A stretch of 64,000 bases of DNA, from the NCBI GenBank assembly GCA_012270865.1, contig JAAXHL010000037.1, forward strand, positions 59,250-123,249, in the 5' to 3' direction. This document shows, piece after piece, positions 20,195 to 29,727 of this stretch; the first letter of the stretch is position 1; the number at the start of each line of letters is the position of its first letter. The position numbers and the translations under genes were made by a program. Below the pieces are notes generated by a model that worked only from the letters and a program-made list of their open reading frames with translations, was not told where the DNA came from and did no database searches. This DNA is from Candidatus Poribacteria bacterium. Lineage in GTDB: Bacteria > Poribacteria > WGA-4E > WGA-3G.

Positions 20195-21076
20195 GTGCAG
20201 AAGATAAGGATTCGCGCCCACGCCAAAATTAATCTCTATCTGGATGTCGTCGGTAAACGTGAAGACGGCTACCACAATCTCGAAACGATTTTCCACTCCA
20301 TCGGTTTGCACGACGATGTTATCATCCGTAAACAGGACCCAAAGGAGATAACTGTCCATTGCGAACACCCAGCTGTTCCGTGCGATTCTCGTAATCTGGC
20401 ACATCAAGCGGCGCAGTTTCTCAACGATGCAGTAGGCGGTATCGGCGGTATTTCAATCGAAATCCAGAAACGGATACCTGTTGCTGCTGGACTGGCTGGT
20501 GGAAGTGCGAACGCTGCCGCCGTGCTGTACGGCGTGAACGAACTTTTCCGGCTCGGTTTCACACAAGAGACGCTGAGGCGTTTTGGGGCGCAGTTAGGAG
20601 CAGATGTCCCGTTTTGTCTGCACGGCGGCGCAGCGTTCGGAACCGGCATCGGTGACGAGTTAACGCGGCTCCCTGCGTTCTCGGATTTACCGCTCCTCCT
20701 TTTAAATCCGGGTATCAAAATTTCGACGGCAGCTGTTTTCAAAAAGCTGAATTTTTCCTTGACAAAGCGTGAAAACGCTGGTATAATTATAAGGACTCAC
20801 ATAGAGAAGCGTGATGCTCTCGGCATTGGGGAGGGTCTTTACAACCTCCTTGAAGTGCCGGTTTTTGCCGAATATCCTGAAATCGCCGCGCTAAAGACCG
20901 AGCTTTCTACGCAGGCTGGGTGTTGTGGTGCGCTAATGTCCGGGAGCGGTGCGACACTGTTCGCTCTGATGCAAGACAGTGAATCCGCACGCCGAAGTGA
21001 ATCACACTTCAAAAACAGGGTCAATTTTTGCACGACGACGGTAACCAGTCCTGTCGGTGTATACATTGAAGATTAA
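20195..21076 (+). CDS. ispE: 4-diphosphocytidyl-2-C-methyl-D-erythritol kinase
   Basis: AHAKINLYLDVVGKREDGYHNLETIFHSI; IPVAAGLAGGSANAAAVL; LGADVPFCLHGG; GALMSGSGATLFAL; GTG start. Confidence 0.93.
   Translation: MQKIRIRAHAKINLYLDVVGKREDGYHNLETIFHSIGLHDDVIIRKQDPKEITVHCEHPAVPCDSRNLAHQAAQFLNDAVGGIGGISIEIQKRIPVAAGLAGGSANAAAVLYGVNELFRLGFTQETLRRFGAQLGADVPFCLHGGAAFGTGIGDELTRLPAFSDLPLLLLNPGIKISTAAVFKKLNFSLTKRENAGIIIRTHIEKRDALGIGEGLYNLLEVPVFAEYPEIAALKTELSTQAGCCGALMSGSGATLFALMQDSESARRSESHFKNRVNFCTTTVTSPVGVYIED
20759..20787 (+). promoter_or_regulatory. Consensus sigma70 promoter inside ispE: TTGACA-N17-TATAAT
   Basis: TTGACA 20759-20764; TATAAT 20782-20787; spacer carries palindrome AGCGT-gaaa-ACGCT. 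Confidence 0.6.
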
Positions 21077-21148
21077 AGGGCGGTGGCCAAGCGGTAAGGC
21101 ACAGGTCTTTGGAACCTGCATGCGTAGGTTCGAATCCTACCCGCCCTG
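21077..21148 (+). tRNA. tRNA-Gln (anticodon TTG)
   Basis: Cloverleaf: AGGGCGG/CCGCCCT acceptor, GCC-AAGCGGTAA-GGC D arm, CAGGT-CTTTGGA-ACCTG anticodon arm, GTAGG-TTCGAAT-CCTAC T arm; no encoded CCA. Confidence 0.96.
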
Positions 21149-21162
21149 TCCCCTTTTTGATG

Positions 21163-21285
21163 CGGTTACTGAAAACGCAGCTTGAAACGAAGTGGAAAGC
21201 GGATTGTACAAGTGGAACGCTAAAGCATAAACCGACCTGACTATTCCGCAAGGTAAGTTTAAAAACAAGGAAAGTTAAAAATAAA
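21163..21285 (+). repeat. Divergent start-proximal repeat copy upstream of rplY
   Basis: actgaaaacgcagcttgaaacgaagtggaaagcggattg...ccgacctgactattccgcaaggtaag... Confidence 0.45.
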
Positions 21286-21981
21286 ATGCAACAAGCAACA
21301 TTAGAGGTTCAGCAACGCGAAGCTTTCGGAAAGCAGCATGCCCGCGCACTTCGACGCGACGGGATTGTTCCAGCTATACTCTATGGACGTGCACAAGGGA
21401 CCTTGACAATCCAACTCAATGCTCGAACCTTCAGACAATTCCTAAGAACGCACGGTGAAAACGTTATCATTAAGATGGAAGTCGGCGACGGAAACACGGA
21501 AACCGTTATTATCAAAGAAATTCAACGCCATCCTGTGGAAAAGCAGACGTTGATGCACGCCGATTTTATTAGAATCTCTCTTGATGAACCGGTGACATCA
21601 AGTGTGCCGATCGTTTTGGAAGGCAATCCACTAGGTGTCCAGGAAGGTGGTATCCTCGAAATGCCGCTCCGGCAAGTGACACTTCACTGCCTGCCTTTGC
21701 AATTGCCATCTAATATCTCGGTTGACGTGAGCGGATTGGATATCGGTGATGCTGTCTACGTCAGCGATTTAAACATTGATGATGACATTGAAATCTTAGA
21801 CGAACTGGAACGGGTTATTGCGATGGTCAGCCAGCCACGTATGCAACTTGAAGAACCAGAAGAGGATGAAGAAGGTGAAGGTGAAGGCGAAGAAGCCGCT
21901 GAAGGTGAAGAAGCCGCTGAACAACCTGTGGAACCAGAAATCATCTCCCGTAGACGCAGTGACGACGACGACGACGAATAA
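21286..21981 (+). CDS. rplY: 50S ribosomal protein L25/general stress protein Ctc, with acidic C-terminal tail
   Basis: FGKQHARALRRDGIVPAILYGRAQG; HADFIRIS; LPLQLPSNISVDVSGLDIGDAVYVSDL; tail EEPEEDEEGEGEGEEAAEGEEAAE...DDDDDE. Confidence 0.93.
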   Translation: MQQATLEVQQREAFGKQHARALRRDGIVPAILYGRAQGTLTIQLNARTFRQFLRTHGENVIIKMEVGDGNTETVIIKEIQRHPVEKQTLMHADFIRISLDEPVTSSVPIVLEGNPLGVQEGGILEMPLRQVTLHCLPLQLPSNISVDVSGLDIGDAVYVSDLNIDDDIEILDELERVIAMVSQPRMQLEEPEEDEEGEGEGEEAAEGEEAAEQPVEPEIISRRRSDDDDDE

Positions 21982-23167
21982 CACGGTCTATACCGAGAAA
22001 GCACAAGGAAGGTGCGTCAACAGGGACAATCGCCCTGTTAAAATCGGCGCGCTTTTCTTATGTGTACTCGTCTTCGCTACCGCGTTACTTAGTATGGCAC
22101 AGGCACCTACCGTTCGCTTTATTGATGCCAACGGAAAAACCGTTGCTGAGGTGCAAGTACAGTATCGGAACGAACGGGTTTACCTGCCTGTTGACGCTGT
22201 GAAACAGGTCATCGATCCCGCAACGACGCATCAGTACAACCACCCGCGCCAACGACTCACCCTGAAAACAAAAGATAAGCAAATCCGTCTACAAATGGGG
22301 AGACCGACAGTTAGTATTGATCCCGGCGGGCAGACGGTTACGCTCTCTACACCGCCTATAATCATCGCACAGCAGCCGATGTTGCCTATCGATTTTTTTC
22401 TCCAACTCCTGCCGATCCTCAACGATGTTGAAGTTATTTATAATTCCAGTTTAAATCGGTTACAGATAAGACCGAAAGACATCTTGACTCCCGTAGAGAC
22501 AAACGGGACTCAGGGGCTGATAATCATTGTTGACCCCGGGCACGGTGGACCGGATGATCGGGGATGCGCAGGTAGCACGGGGATCCTTGAGAAAGATATC
22601 GTTCTCGCCCTCGCCAAGCAACTTCAATGGACGAGCGAGCAGCGCGGCATACAGCTCCGTCTTACGCGTGAGACAGATACCAAGAAAACACACTTTGAAC
22701 GCGTTCAGGTCGCTAAACAGAACCGCGGACAACTTTTCCTTAGCCTACACTGCAACGCCTCTTTTTCTCCATACCAAAAAGGTATCAGGATCTACGTCAA
22801 TAATCCGAAGGGTCAACTCCGATTCCCGAATACTGCCAAACCGGCACTCGCCGGGCAACGGTTAAAAATTCTGGCACAAGCCGACTATTTAAAACAGAGC
22901 AAAGACTTCGCTTACGCGCTTCAAACAGAACTGAATTTTCTGACGGAAACACCGATCCAGATTGTAGACCTACCGCTCATTGCGTTATCTGATGCCTATA
23001 TGCCAGCCGTAGTTTTGGAACTCGGCTATCTTTCTAATGTTGAGGATTTAGAGAAACTCTCTAATTCTGAATACATGGCAAGCGTTGCACAGGCGATCAC
23101 CCGCGCACTCCAGCGATATATCTCTTCTATTAACCAAAACACCTCGCCTACAGTATCGGAACAATAG
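21866..23167 (+). CDS. N-acetylmuramoyl-L-alanine amidase (AmiC/amidase_3), start uncertain
   Basis: IIVDPGHGGPDDRGCAGSTGILEKDIVLALAKQL; FLSLHCNASF; VVLELGYLSN; hydrophobic signal IGALFLCVLVFATALLSMAQA; upstream in-frame Met lies inside rplY. Confidence 0.85.
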   Translation: MKKVKVKAKKPLKVKKPLNNLWNQKSSPVDAVTTTTTNNTVYTEKAQGRCVNRDNRPVKIGALFLCVLVFATALLSMAQAPTVRFIDANGKTVAEVQVQYRNERVYLPVDAVKQVIDPATTHQYNHPRQRLTLKTKDKQIRLQMGRPTVSIDPGGQTVTLSTPPIIIAQQPMLPIDFFLQLLPILNDVEVIYNSSLNRLQIRPKDILTPVETNGTQGLIIIVDPGHGGPDDRGCAGSTGILEKDIVLALAKQLQWTSEQRGIQLRLTRETDTKKTHFERVQVAKQNRGQLFLSLHCNASFSPYQKGIRIYVNNPKGQLRFPNTAKPALAGQRLKILAQADYLKQSKDFAYALQTELNFLTETPIQIVDLPLIALSDAYMPAVVLELGYLSNVEDLEKLSNSEYMASVAQAITRALQRYISSINQNTSPTVSEQ

Positions 23168-23199
23168 AGATGCCTCGGTGATTAAAAAGGATCAAAGCG

Positions 23200-23790
23200 G
23201 TGAAATATAACGACAGTGCAGGCTTTTCAAGATTCTTGGTGATATGGGGTATAACCCTCGTCGCTATTGCTATCTGCCTCGGCGGGACCCTGTATATCAT
23301 TGAAAGATCAAAGCAGACGGTGATTCCGGTTCCACCGCCGCCGCTACCGCCTGCTGCGAACCCTTCCGAGGTGCCACCGGAACCGCAAGATGTCAATCTA
23401 TTCTTACTTGATTCTACCGAGATGGTGCTTGTTCCCATCAAAACCGAACGGCGGTTGCATAGAGAACTCACCAAACGCTTGAGTCAGGTCGTCACAGCAC
23501 TCATTCAAGAGACACCGCCGGACTTCAGGAACACGATTCCACGTGGAACAGAACTCAATGAAGTCTATATTGATAGCCAGCAAACGGCTTATTTGGATTT
23601 CTCAAGTCATCTTACCGATGGACATATCGGTGGCACGACAGCCGAATTTCTGACAGTCACGGCAATCCTCAGAACCGTTTTTGACGCGTTCCCAGATGAG
23701 GTTAAACAGATTCAGATTTTAATTAACGGCAAGGAGATAGAGACGATTGCGGGACATCTCAACCTCTCGCAGCCGTTGCGCCTCCCGTGA
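23200..23790 (+). CDS. GerMN domain-containing protein
   Basis: N-terminal TM, Pro-rich linker, NTIPRGTELNEVYIDSQQTAYLDFSSHL...TVTAILRTVFDAFPDEVKQIQILINGKEIETIAGHL. Confidence 0.85.
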   Translation: MKYNDSAGFSRFLVIWGITLVAIAICLGGTLYIIERSKQTVIPVPPPPLPPAANPSEVPPEPQDVNLFLLDSTEMVLVPIKTERRLHRELTKRLSQVVTALIQETPPDFRNTIPRGTELNEVYIDSQQTAYLDFSSHLTDGHIGGTTAEFLTVTAILRTVFDAFPDEVKQIQILINGKEIETIAGHLNLSQPLRLP

Positions 23791-23796
23791 TGAATG

Positions 23797-23826
23797 GTTA
23801 TAAGTTATAAGTTATAAGTTATAAGA
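23797..23826. repeat. Tandem (GTTATAA)-type heptamer repeat
   Basis: gttataagttataagttataagttataag, with complementary ttataacctactacttataactt at ~23885-23911. Confidence 0.7.
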
Positions 23827-23931
23827 AAGAGTGTTTGGAAAAAATCCCGAAGCCTCTTAACTTGTAACTTACCGCCTACCCCCTTTTATAACCTACTACT
23901 TATAACTTAAAGCGGAGCGGACTTATAAGGC

Positions 23932-24522
23932 ATGGACAAAAAAGTGAAACTCATTGTCGGACTCGGCAACCCAGGCGCGCGCTACGACGAGACTAAACAC
24001 AATGTCGGGTTTCGAGTGATTGACACACTCTATGAGGAATTTTGTCAACAGGATTCCGGGGTTCAGCGTCCGACGCATACCTCAGTTTGTAACGCACTTG
24101 TGATAGAGACGATATGGCACGGCACGTCTATCATTCTCGCAAAACCGATGACGTACATGAACAACAGTGGTGCCGCTGTCGCTGCACTCGTTAGACGGTT
24201 CGAGGTTCCGCTTTCTGATCTCTGTGTCGTTTATGATGACGTTCACCTTGACATTGGCGTGCTTCGGGTACGTCAAAAGGGGAGTGATGGCGGTCAAAAA
24301 GGGATGAAGTCCATTATCCAACGTTTAGGCACGACGGTGTTTCCGCGCCTGCGTATCGGTATCGGAGAACCGGTTGGCGATTTGACCGATTATGTTCTCA
24401 GCGAATTTTCGGAAGATGAAGAAATTGAGATCGAACAGACCATCAGCCGAGCCGTTGATGCCATTGAGACACTCGTCAGGGACGACATCCTAACAGCAAT
24501 GAACAAATTCAACAGCCGCTGA
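23932..24522 (+). CDS. pth: Peptidyl-tRNA hydrolase
   Basis: LIVGLGNPGARYDETKHNVGFRVID; KPMTYMNNSGAAV; VYDDVHLDIGVLRVRQKGSDGGQKGMKSII. Confidence 0.96.
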   Translation: MDKKVKLIVGLGNPGARYDETKHNVGFRVIDTLYEEFCQQDSGVQRPTHTSVCNALVIETIWHGTSIILAKPMTYMNNSGAAVAALVRRFEVPLSDLCVVYDDVHLDIGVLRVRQKGSDGGQKGMKSIIQRLGTTVFPRLRIGIGEPVGDLTDYVLSEFSEDEEIEIEQTISRAVDAIETLVRDDILTAMNKFNSR

Positions 24523-24699
24523 AATAGCAGTCAGTAAGAATGGTTATAGGTTATCAGTTATAGCAAAGCCCATAATTATTTAAACACATCAAATCGAAGT
24601 AATTCCCATCTTATTCCCCCCTGATAAGGGGGGTTAGGGGGGTTATCTTCGGACAAGTGTTCATTTATTTTCGGATTTTACTATAAGGTAGAATAAAAA

Positions 24700-24798
24700 A
24701 TGAAAACGCAGCATGCAACAACGGCGCATGCGGATATATGGAGAGAACGCTTGAAATCTCAAACTTACCTAACCGAATCGCAAGGTAATAGAAAAAAA
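24700..24798 (+). repeat. Start-proximal repeat copy in-frame with the nucleotidase ORF
   Basis: gaaaacgcagcatgcaacaacggcgcatgcggatatatggagagaacgc...acctaaccgaatcgcaaggtaatagaaaa, cf. 3796-3889. Confidence 0.6.
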
Positions 24799-25746
24799 CA
24801 AACTGCCATTGATGCTGTGCTAAAAGCGATACGACTCTGTGAACAGGTACAAGCAGAGATGGTGCCAACCGATGCAATTCAAAAGACCGACCGGAGTCCT
24901 GTAACTGTCGCTGACTTCGGGTCGCAGGCACTGATATGTAAAGCCATCGGCGAGGTTTTTCCAGACGACACGATTGTCGCCGAAGAGAGCGCAGAAGCAC
25001 TTCAAGAGAACGTTACGCTCTTAAAACGTGTCGCAGATTATGTGAACCGCTTCTCTGATGAGACAACGGCTACTACCGAAACGGTTTGTGAATGGATCAA
25101 CAGGGGAAGTGGTGAAGTCGGACCGAGTTTCTGGACGCTTGACCCGATTGATGGCACGAAAGGGTTCCTCCGTCGTGACCAGTACGCTATCGCTTTGGCT
25201 TACATTGTTGAGGGTGTCGTTCAACTCGGTGTCCTCGGATGTCCGAATCTACCGTCCCGTCTTGATGATACGGATTCTGAATGTGGATGTCTCTTTGTCG
25301 CAATTCGGGGGCAAGGCACATATCTCTACACCAAGACCGGTGAATTCTTAGAGCGAGTACACGTATCGGAGACAACCCACCGTTTCGCAGAGAGTGTTGA
25401 ATCCACACACGGGGACAGTGAAGCACACGGTAAGATTGCGAACGCGCTTGGGATAACGGAACCGCCTGTCCGGATGGATAGCCAAGCGAAATACGGCATC
25501 GTCTCACGTGGCGGAGCGTCTCTGTATATCCGTCTTCCGAATCCCGCTTACCCGGATTACCGAGAATGCATCTGGGACCACGCCGCGGGGTTGATTGTCG
25601 TCGAAGAAGCAGGCGGCACAGTTACAGATGCCAACGGTGCACCCCTTAATTTTTTGACAGGAAAGCGGATGCATGGGAATCGCGGTATCGTCGCGACGAA
25701 CGGAAAACTTCATCAACATGTTTTGAAAGCATTAGCGAAGTTGTAA
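24700..25746 (+). CDS. 3'(2'),5'-bisphosphate nucleotidase (HAL2/CysQ family)
   Basis: DRSPVTVADFGSQALI; FWTLDPIDGTKGFLRRDQYAIALA; ECIWDHAAGLIVVEEAGGTVTDANG; N-terminal ~33 aa overlap an intergenic repeat copy. Confidence 0.85.
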   Translation: MKTQHATTAHADIWRERLKSQTYLTESQGNRKKQTAIDAVLKAIRLCEQVQAEMVPTDAIQKTDRSPVTVADFGSQALICKAIGEVFPDDTIVAEESAEALQENVTLLKRVADYVNRFSDETTATTETVCEWINRGSGEVGPSFWTLDPIDGTKGFLRRDQYAIALAYIVEGVVQLGVLGCPNLPSRLDDTDSECGCLFVAIRGQGTYLYTKTGEFLERVHVSETTHRFAESVESTHGDSEAHGKIANALGITEPPVRMDSQAKYGIVSRGGASLYIRLPNPAYPDYRECIWDHAAGLIVVEEAGGTVTDANGAPLNFLTGKRMHGNRGIVATNGKLHQHVLKALAKL

Positions 25747-25828
25747 CAATAGCAGAGGGCGGAGAATCATGCTTATAGAGGAAGCTGGCTCTTCCGTAAG
25801 TTAGAAAACCATAAGGAAAATTAAAAAT

Positions 25829-26794
25829 ATGAAAGTTGGGCAAATTGTTGCACCACGACAGATCGAAATTATTGACATAGAAGAACCGAATCTTGCTGAC
25901 TATCCTGACGGCACGATAAAGATAAAAACCGTCCACAGTGCCATTTGCGGCAGTGACATGCCTTCCTTTGTGATTGAACACCCCGCAGAGAGTTACCCCA
26001 TGGGACCAGGGCTTTCGATCCACGAGGCGATTGGCGTTGTCACCGATAGTAAATCAGACAAGTTCAAAACAGGAGACGAAGTCCTCGCGCTGCCACGCCA
26101 CATCGGTGGACTCTCGGAATATTTCCTATCGCATGAAAGCGTCACATTGCCGTTGACAGATTTCCCGCGGAAAGACTGCATCCTGATGTCCCAACCCCTC
26201 GGGACTGTCGTCTGGGCGTGTCGGAAGCTGCCGAATCTACTCAACCTTGATACTGTCATTATTGGACAGGGACCGATGGGACTCCTCTTTTCGCATACCA
26301 TAAGCAACCTCGGTGCGCGGACAGTGATTGCGTCAGACGTTGTTGATTTCCGACTCTCAGTCGCCAAAAAGATGCGTGCGACACATACGGTCAACCCAGC
26401 GAAGGAAGACCTCGTTGCCGCTGTTAAGGAGATTACGGAAGGCAGAATGGCGGATCTGGTCATTGAGGTCGTCGGACACCAGACGGAGACGATCAACCAG
26501 TGTCTCCAACTCCTCAAACGCGGCGGAACGCTTCTCGCCTTCGGTGTACCGGACGACGAGATCTACGATTTCCATTTTGCGGACTTTTTCAGGAAAAATC
26601 TCCGATTCATCGGCTCTGTCGGACCGGATGCCCCGAACGACTTCCCACTGGCGATGGATATGATTGCGCAAGGACGTTTCGATGTATCCCCAATGATTAC
26701 GCATCACTTACCTTTCACAGAAGCCCAACTCGGATTCGAGATGGCACTGAACAAGAAAGATGAAGCAATTAAGATAGTTTTTGATTACGAATGA
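25829..26794 (+). CDS. Zinc-type alcohol dehydrogenase-like (MDR) protein
   Basis: AICGSDMPSFVIEHPAESYPMGPGLSIHEAIGVV; VIIGQGPMGLLFSHTISNLGARTVIASD. Confidence 0.85.
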   Translation: MKVGQIVAPRQIEIIDIEEPNLADYPDGTIKIKTVHSAICGSDMPSFVIEHPAESYPMGPGLSIHEAIGVVTDSKSDKFKTGDEVLALPRHIGGLSEYFLSHESVTLPLTDFPRKDCILMSQPLGTVVWACRKLPNLLNLDTVIIGQGPMGLLFSHTISNLGARTVIASDVVDFRLSVAKKMRATHTVNPAKEDLVAAVKEITEGRMADLVIEVVGHQTETINQCLQLLKRGGTLLAFGVPDDEIYDFHFADFFRKNLRFIGSVGPDAPNDFPLAMDMIAQGRFDVSPMITHHLPFTEAQLGFEMALNKKDEAIKIVFDYE

Positions 26795-26965
26795 AAGCTC
26801 TGAAGATTTGACGTTCATGTTGAGTATTCGTAGGGGCGAGGTCTCCTCGCCCAAATTACAGTTAAAGTTTTCAGTTTCCAGTTAACGACTTGTGGCAGTT
26901 GTTTTTGTTGTAACCGCCACAGTACGCCTCTTAACTGACAACTGACAACCGATAACCGACAACTA

Positions 26966-28015
26966 TTAAAGCGGTAGTTCGACGATCCGCCCCTCGCGGC
27001 TGGATTGGTAGATGGCGAGGATAATCTCAACGGCTTTGCGTCCCTCGCGTCCGTCAACGAGATGTGAGGCATCGCTTTCAAGTCCGTTAATAAGGTTCTC
27101 CATCTGCCGTCGGTGATTTGCGTGGTTAATCGCACGCGGGTCGGATGCCCCGCCACCCGTATCTGTCTTTTGCGCGAATTTTTCTCGGATTTCGGCATCT
27201 TCAGGGAGTTCAGGATCGAATTCCCAAGTTACGATGTCCTCTTCGGCTAAGACGATAGTGCCTTTCGTGCCAGAGATTTCGGTTTTCTTGAGCATGCCCG
27301 GATAAGTAGCAGTCGTGCCTTCAATGACACCGAGTGCCCCGTTTTCAAAACGGAGTACGGCGACCGCGGCATCTTCGACCTCTATCCGCTCGTGTGCTAA
27401 GGTATCCGTGAACGCTTGGACGGCTTTGACGGGACCCATAAAATACTGGAGTAGATCAATAGCATGGATGGATTGGTTCATGAGCGCACCGCCACCATCA
27501 AGGTCCCACGTGCCGCGCCAACCGCCGCTGTCGTAGTACTCTTGCGAACGATACCATTTAATATAGGCATCGCCTAAGGTCAGTTTGCCGAAGCGTCCGC
27601 TCTCGATTGTAGATTTAACGAGCCGCGTGCTTTCGGTGAAACGGGAGTTGAAGATAGCACAGAGTCGGACACCCGCTGCGTCGCACGCTTCGATGATTGC
27701 ATCGCACCGTTCGAGGGTAATCTCCAACGGTTTTTCAACGACGACGTGTTTCCCTGCTTCTGCTGCGGCAACAGCAGGTTCTAAATGCGCACCGCTCGGT
27801 GTACAGATACAGACGATATCGAGATCATCCCGTTTGAGCATCTCCGTATAGTCGGTGTAGCTGTCAACATCGTAACGATCGGTGAGCCGTTTAGCGTTTT
27901 CGGGGTTGCGTGAACTGACGGCGACAAGTTGACCGTTTTCTATTTCAGAAATCGCAGCGGAATGGAAATCGGAGATCATCCCGCACCCAATAATACCAAA
28001 TCCGTAAGTTTTCAT
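26966..28015 (-). CDS. Gfo/Idh/MocA family oxidoreductase
   Basis: YGFGIIGCGMISDFHSAAI; CICTPSGAHLEPAVAAAEAGKHVVVEKPLEITLERCDAII. Confidence 0.93.
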   Translation of the reverse strand: MKTYGFGIIGCGMISDFHSAAISEIENGQLVAVSSRNPENAKRLTDRYDVDSYTDYTEMLKRDDLDIVCICTPSGAHLEPAVAAAEAGKHVVVEKPLEITLERCDAIIEACDAAGVRLCAIFNSRFTESTRLVKSTIESGRFGKLTLGDAYIKWYRSQEYYDSGGWRGTWDLDGGGALMNQSIHAIDLLQYFMGPVKAVQAFTDTLAHERIEVEDAAVAVLRFENGALGVIEGTTATYPGMLKKTEISGTKGTIVLAEEDIVTWEFDPELPEDAEIREKFAQKTDTGGGASDPRAINHANHRRQMENLINGLESDASHLVDGREGRKAVEIILAIYQSSREGRIVELPL

Positions 28016-28073
28016 TTTTTGTTTGTTCCTTTAGTGAAAGTGAAGATTTACAATAATGAGCTTATAAAAAATT

Positions 28074-28712
28074 ATGACTTCTAACGAGAATCAAGTTTCA
28101 GAGCATGCGTCTACAGAAGAACAAGCCTCTGAACAGACACCTATCAATAAAGCCTTCAGAATCGTCTGTATGACGTTTTGCCTTGCGGTAACGGTGTTGT
28201 TCATCTGGGTCTGGCATCACCAAACCCAGTTCAACGACCAATATCGGAAGGCGACCTTCCTGATGCGTAATGGTGAAGCAGAACAAGCGATAGAGGTGTA
28301 TCACAAAGCGATTAAAAATAAGCAGCGCACGCTCTTTTTCACGAGGGAACCATCGGTTTACAATAACCTCGGACAGGCATATCTCTACGCTGAGGAATAT
28401 GGACCGGCTGTCGAGAACTTCAAAAAAGTGATTGAGATGGCACCGGATATCGCCGAAGGCTATGTTAACCTGACAACCGCCTATCTCCGACAGAATTTAC
28501 CGGCTGATGCCCGCGCGTCGAGTTTACGTGCGCTCGAAATTTTTCCAAAAACCGCCTTACTCCACTATAACCTCGCTTGTGCTTATGCTTTGGAGGGTGA
28601 ATCTCAAAAAGCGATAGACTCGCTCACACAGGCAGTGAACCTCAACCCCGAACTCAAGGCTTTTGCTGAACAGGAGAGTACCCTTAAAGGAATTGTATCG
28701 AAACTCCCTTGA
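28074..28712 (+). CDS. Membrane-anchored tetratricopeptide repeat protein
   Basis: N-terminal TM; PSVYNNLGQAYLYAEEYGPAVENFKKVIEMAPDIAEGYVNLTTAYL. Confidence 0.8.
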   Translation: MTSNENQVSEHASTEEQASEQTPINKAFRIVCMTFCLAVTVLFIWVWHHQTQFNDQYRKATFLMRNGEAEQAIEVYHKAIKNKQRTLFFTREPSVYNNLGQAYLYAEEYGPAVENFKKVIEMAPDIAEGYVNLTTAYLRQNLPADARASSLRALEIFPKTALLHYNLACAYALEGESQKAIDSLTQAVNLNPELKAFAEQESTLKGIVSKLP

Positions 28713-28839
28713 GGCGATATAACCTGTCAATGGTAAGCATGCTTTGTAAATACTGGTTGATAATGTACCAATGATTACGACTTTCCCTCAACAGATTAAG
28801 CCAATTATACGCCTATACCCACCTATTTGCAACAAAAAA

Positions 28840-28866
28840 TGGGCGAGAGTGAGACCCCGCCCATCT
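28840..28866. terminator. Possible intergenic terminator hairpin
   Basis: aATGGGCGagagtgagaccCCGCCCATcttatt between convergent genes. Confidence 0.4.
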
Positions 28867-28890
28867 TATTAAAAACGAGATACACGACTG

Positions 28891-29680
28891 CTATCTCTTC
28901 AAATTGCCCCACGTTGTCGTCAGTTTATCGCGAGCAGAGACAGATAGTGTATCGTTGATAATTTTCTCGAGTTCGGCTTCAGAGAGTGGGTAGTTGGCTA
29001 ACATCAATTCATCAATCCGTCCCTGAAAGAAACGGGGACAACACCCGCCATTCTCACCACCGAATTTTAGCGATCTGTCCGGCATACTCCGTCCAGGGCC
29101 CCTTCTGTGCGATGACTTTACCATCAGTTTCGCCGTTGATGTAGAAACGGGCTTCACTTCCATCCCAGATAAGGGCGACATGACTCCACTCTTTCGCCTT
29201 TACCTTGCCATTAGAAATGTGGTAGCCAGGCTCACTGGTGTCGTAGAAGTAGTAAGCAAGCTTCCCATCTCCCGGTTCAACTTGCAGATAGTAGGTGTTC
29301 TTGAAGAAAATCGTGAATTTGTTCTCCTGTCCACCCGCTGGCAGTTCGTTAGGATAAATCCACGCCATCATCGTGATCGCTTCATCCATATCAACTTCAT
29401 CGGAATGTGCAACCTCTATAAAATCAGCTTTACCAACCGCGCCAGCCATTTCCACGGCACTTCCTGAAATACCTTCAGCCCATTTCACATTGCCGTTGAA
29501 TTCACCGACTAAGCCAGCAGTTGCATCTTCAGTCTTGTTCCCTTTGTCCTCGTCAAAATGCCAGACATACAGTTGCTTACCGAGTTGTTTCACATTCCCT
29601 TTCCCACCCGCAGCGTGAACCGCGAGGCAGAGGGATACACTTAGAAAAACGCATAGTATCGTAAGAACCTTGGTTCTCAT
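28891..29680 (-). pseudogene. LamG (concanavalin A-like) secreted protein interrupted by a frameshift; ends in TTWGNLKR
   Basis: ORFs 29054..29716 and 28891..29181 are one LamG protein; joining at the TTTT run 29065-29068 gives ...YAGQIAKFGGENGGCCPRFFQGRIDELMLANYPLSEAELEKI. Confidence 0.8.
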
Positions 29681-29727
29681 CAGTGATTCCTCCTCGTAGA
29701 ATGTATAGAAAGACAAAAACTTAATAG

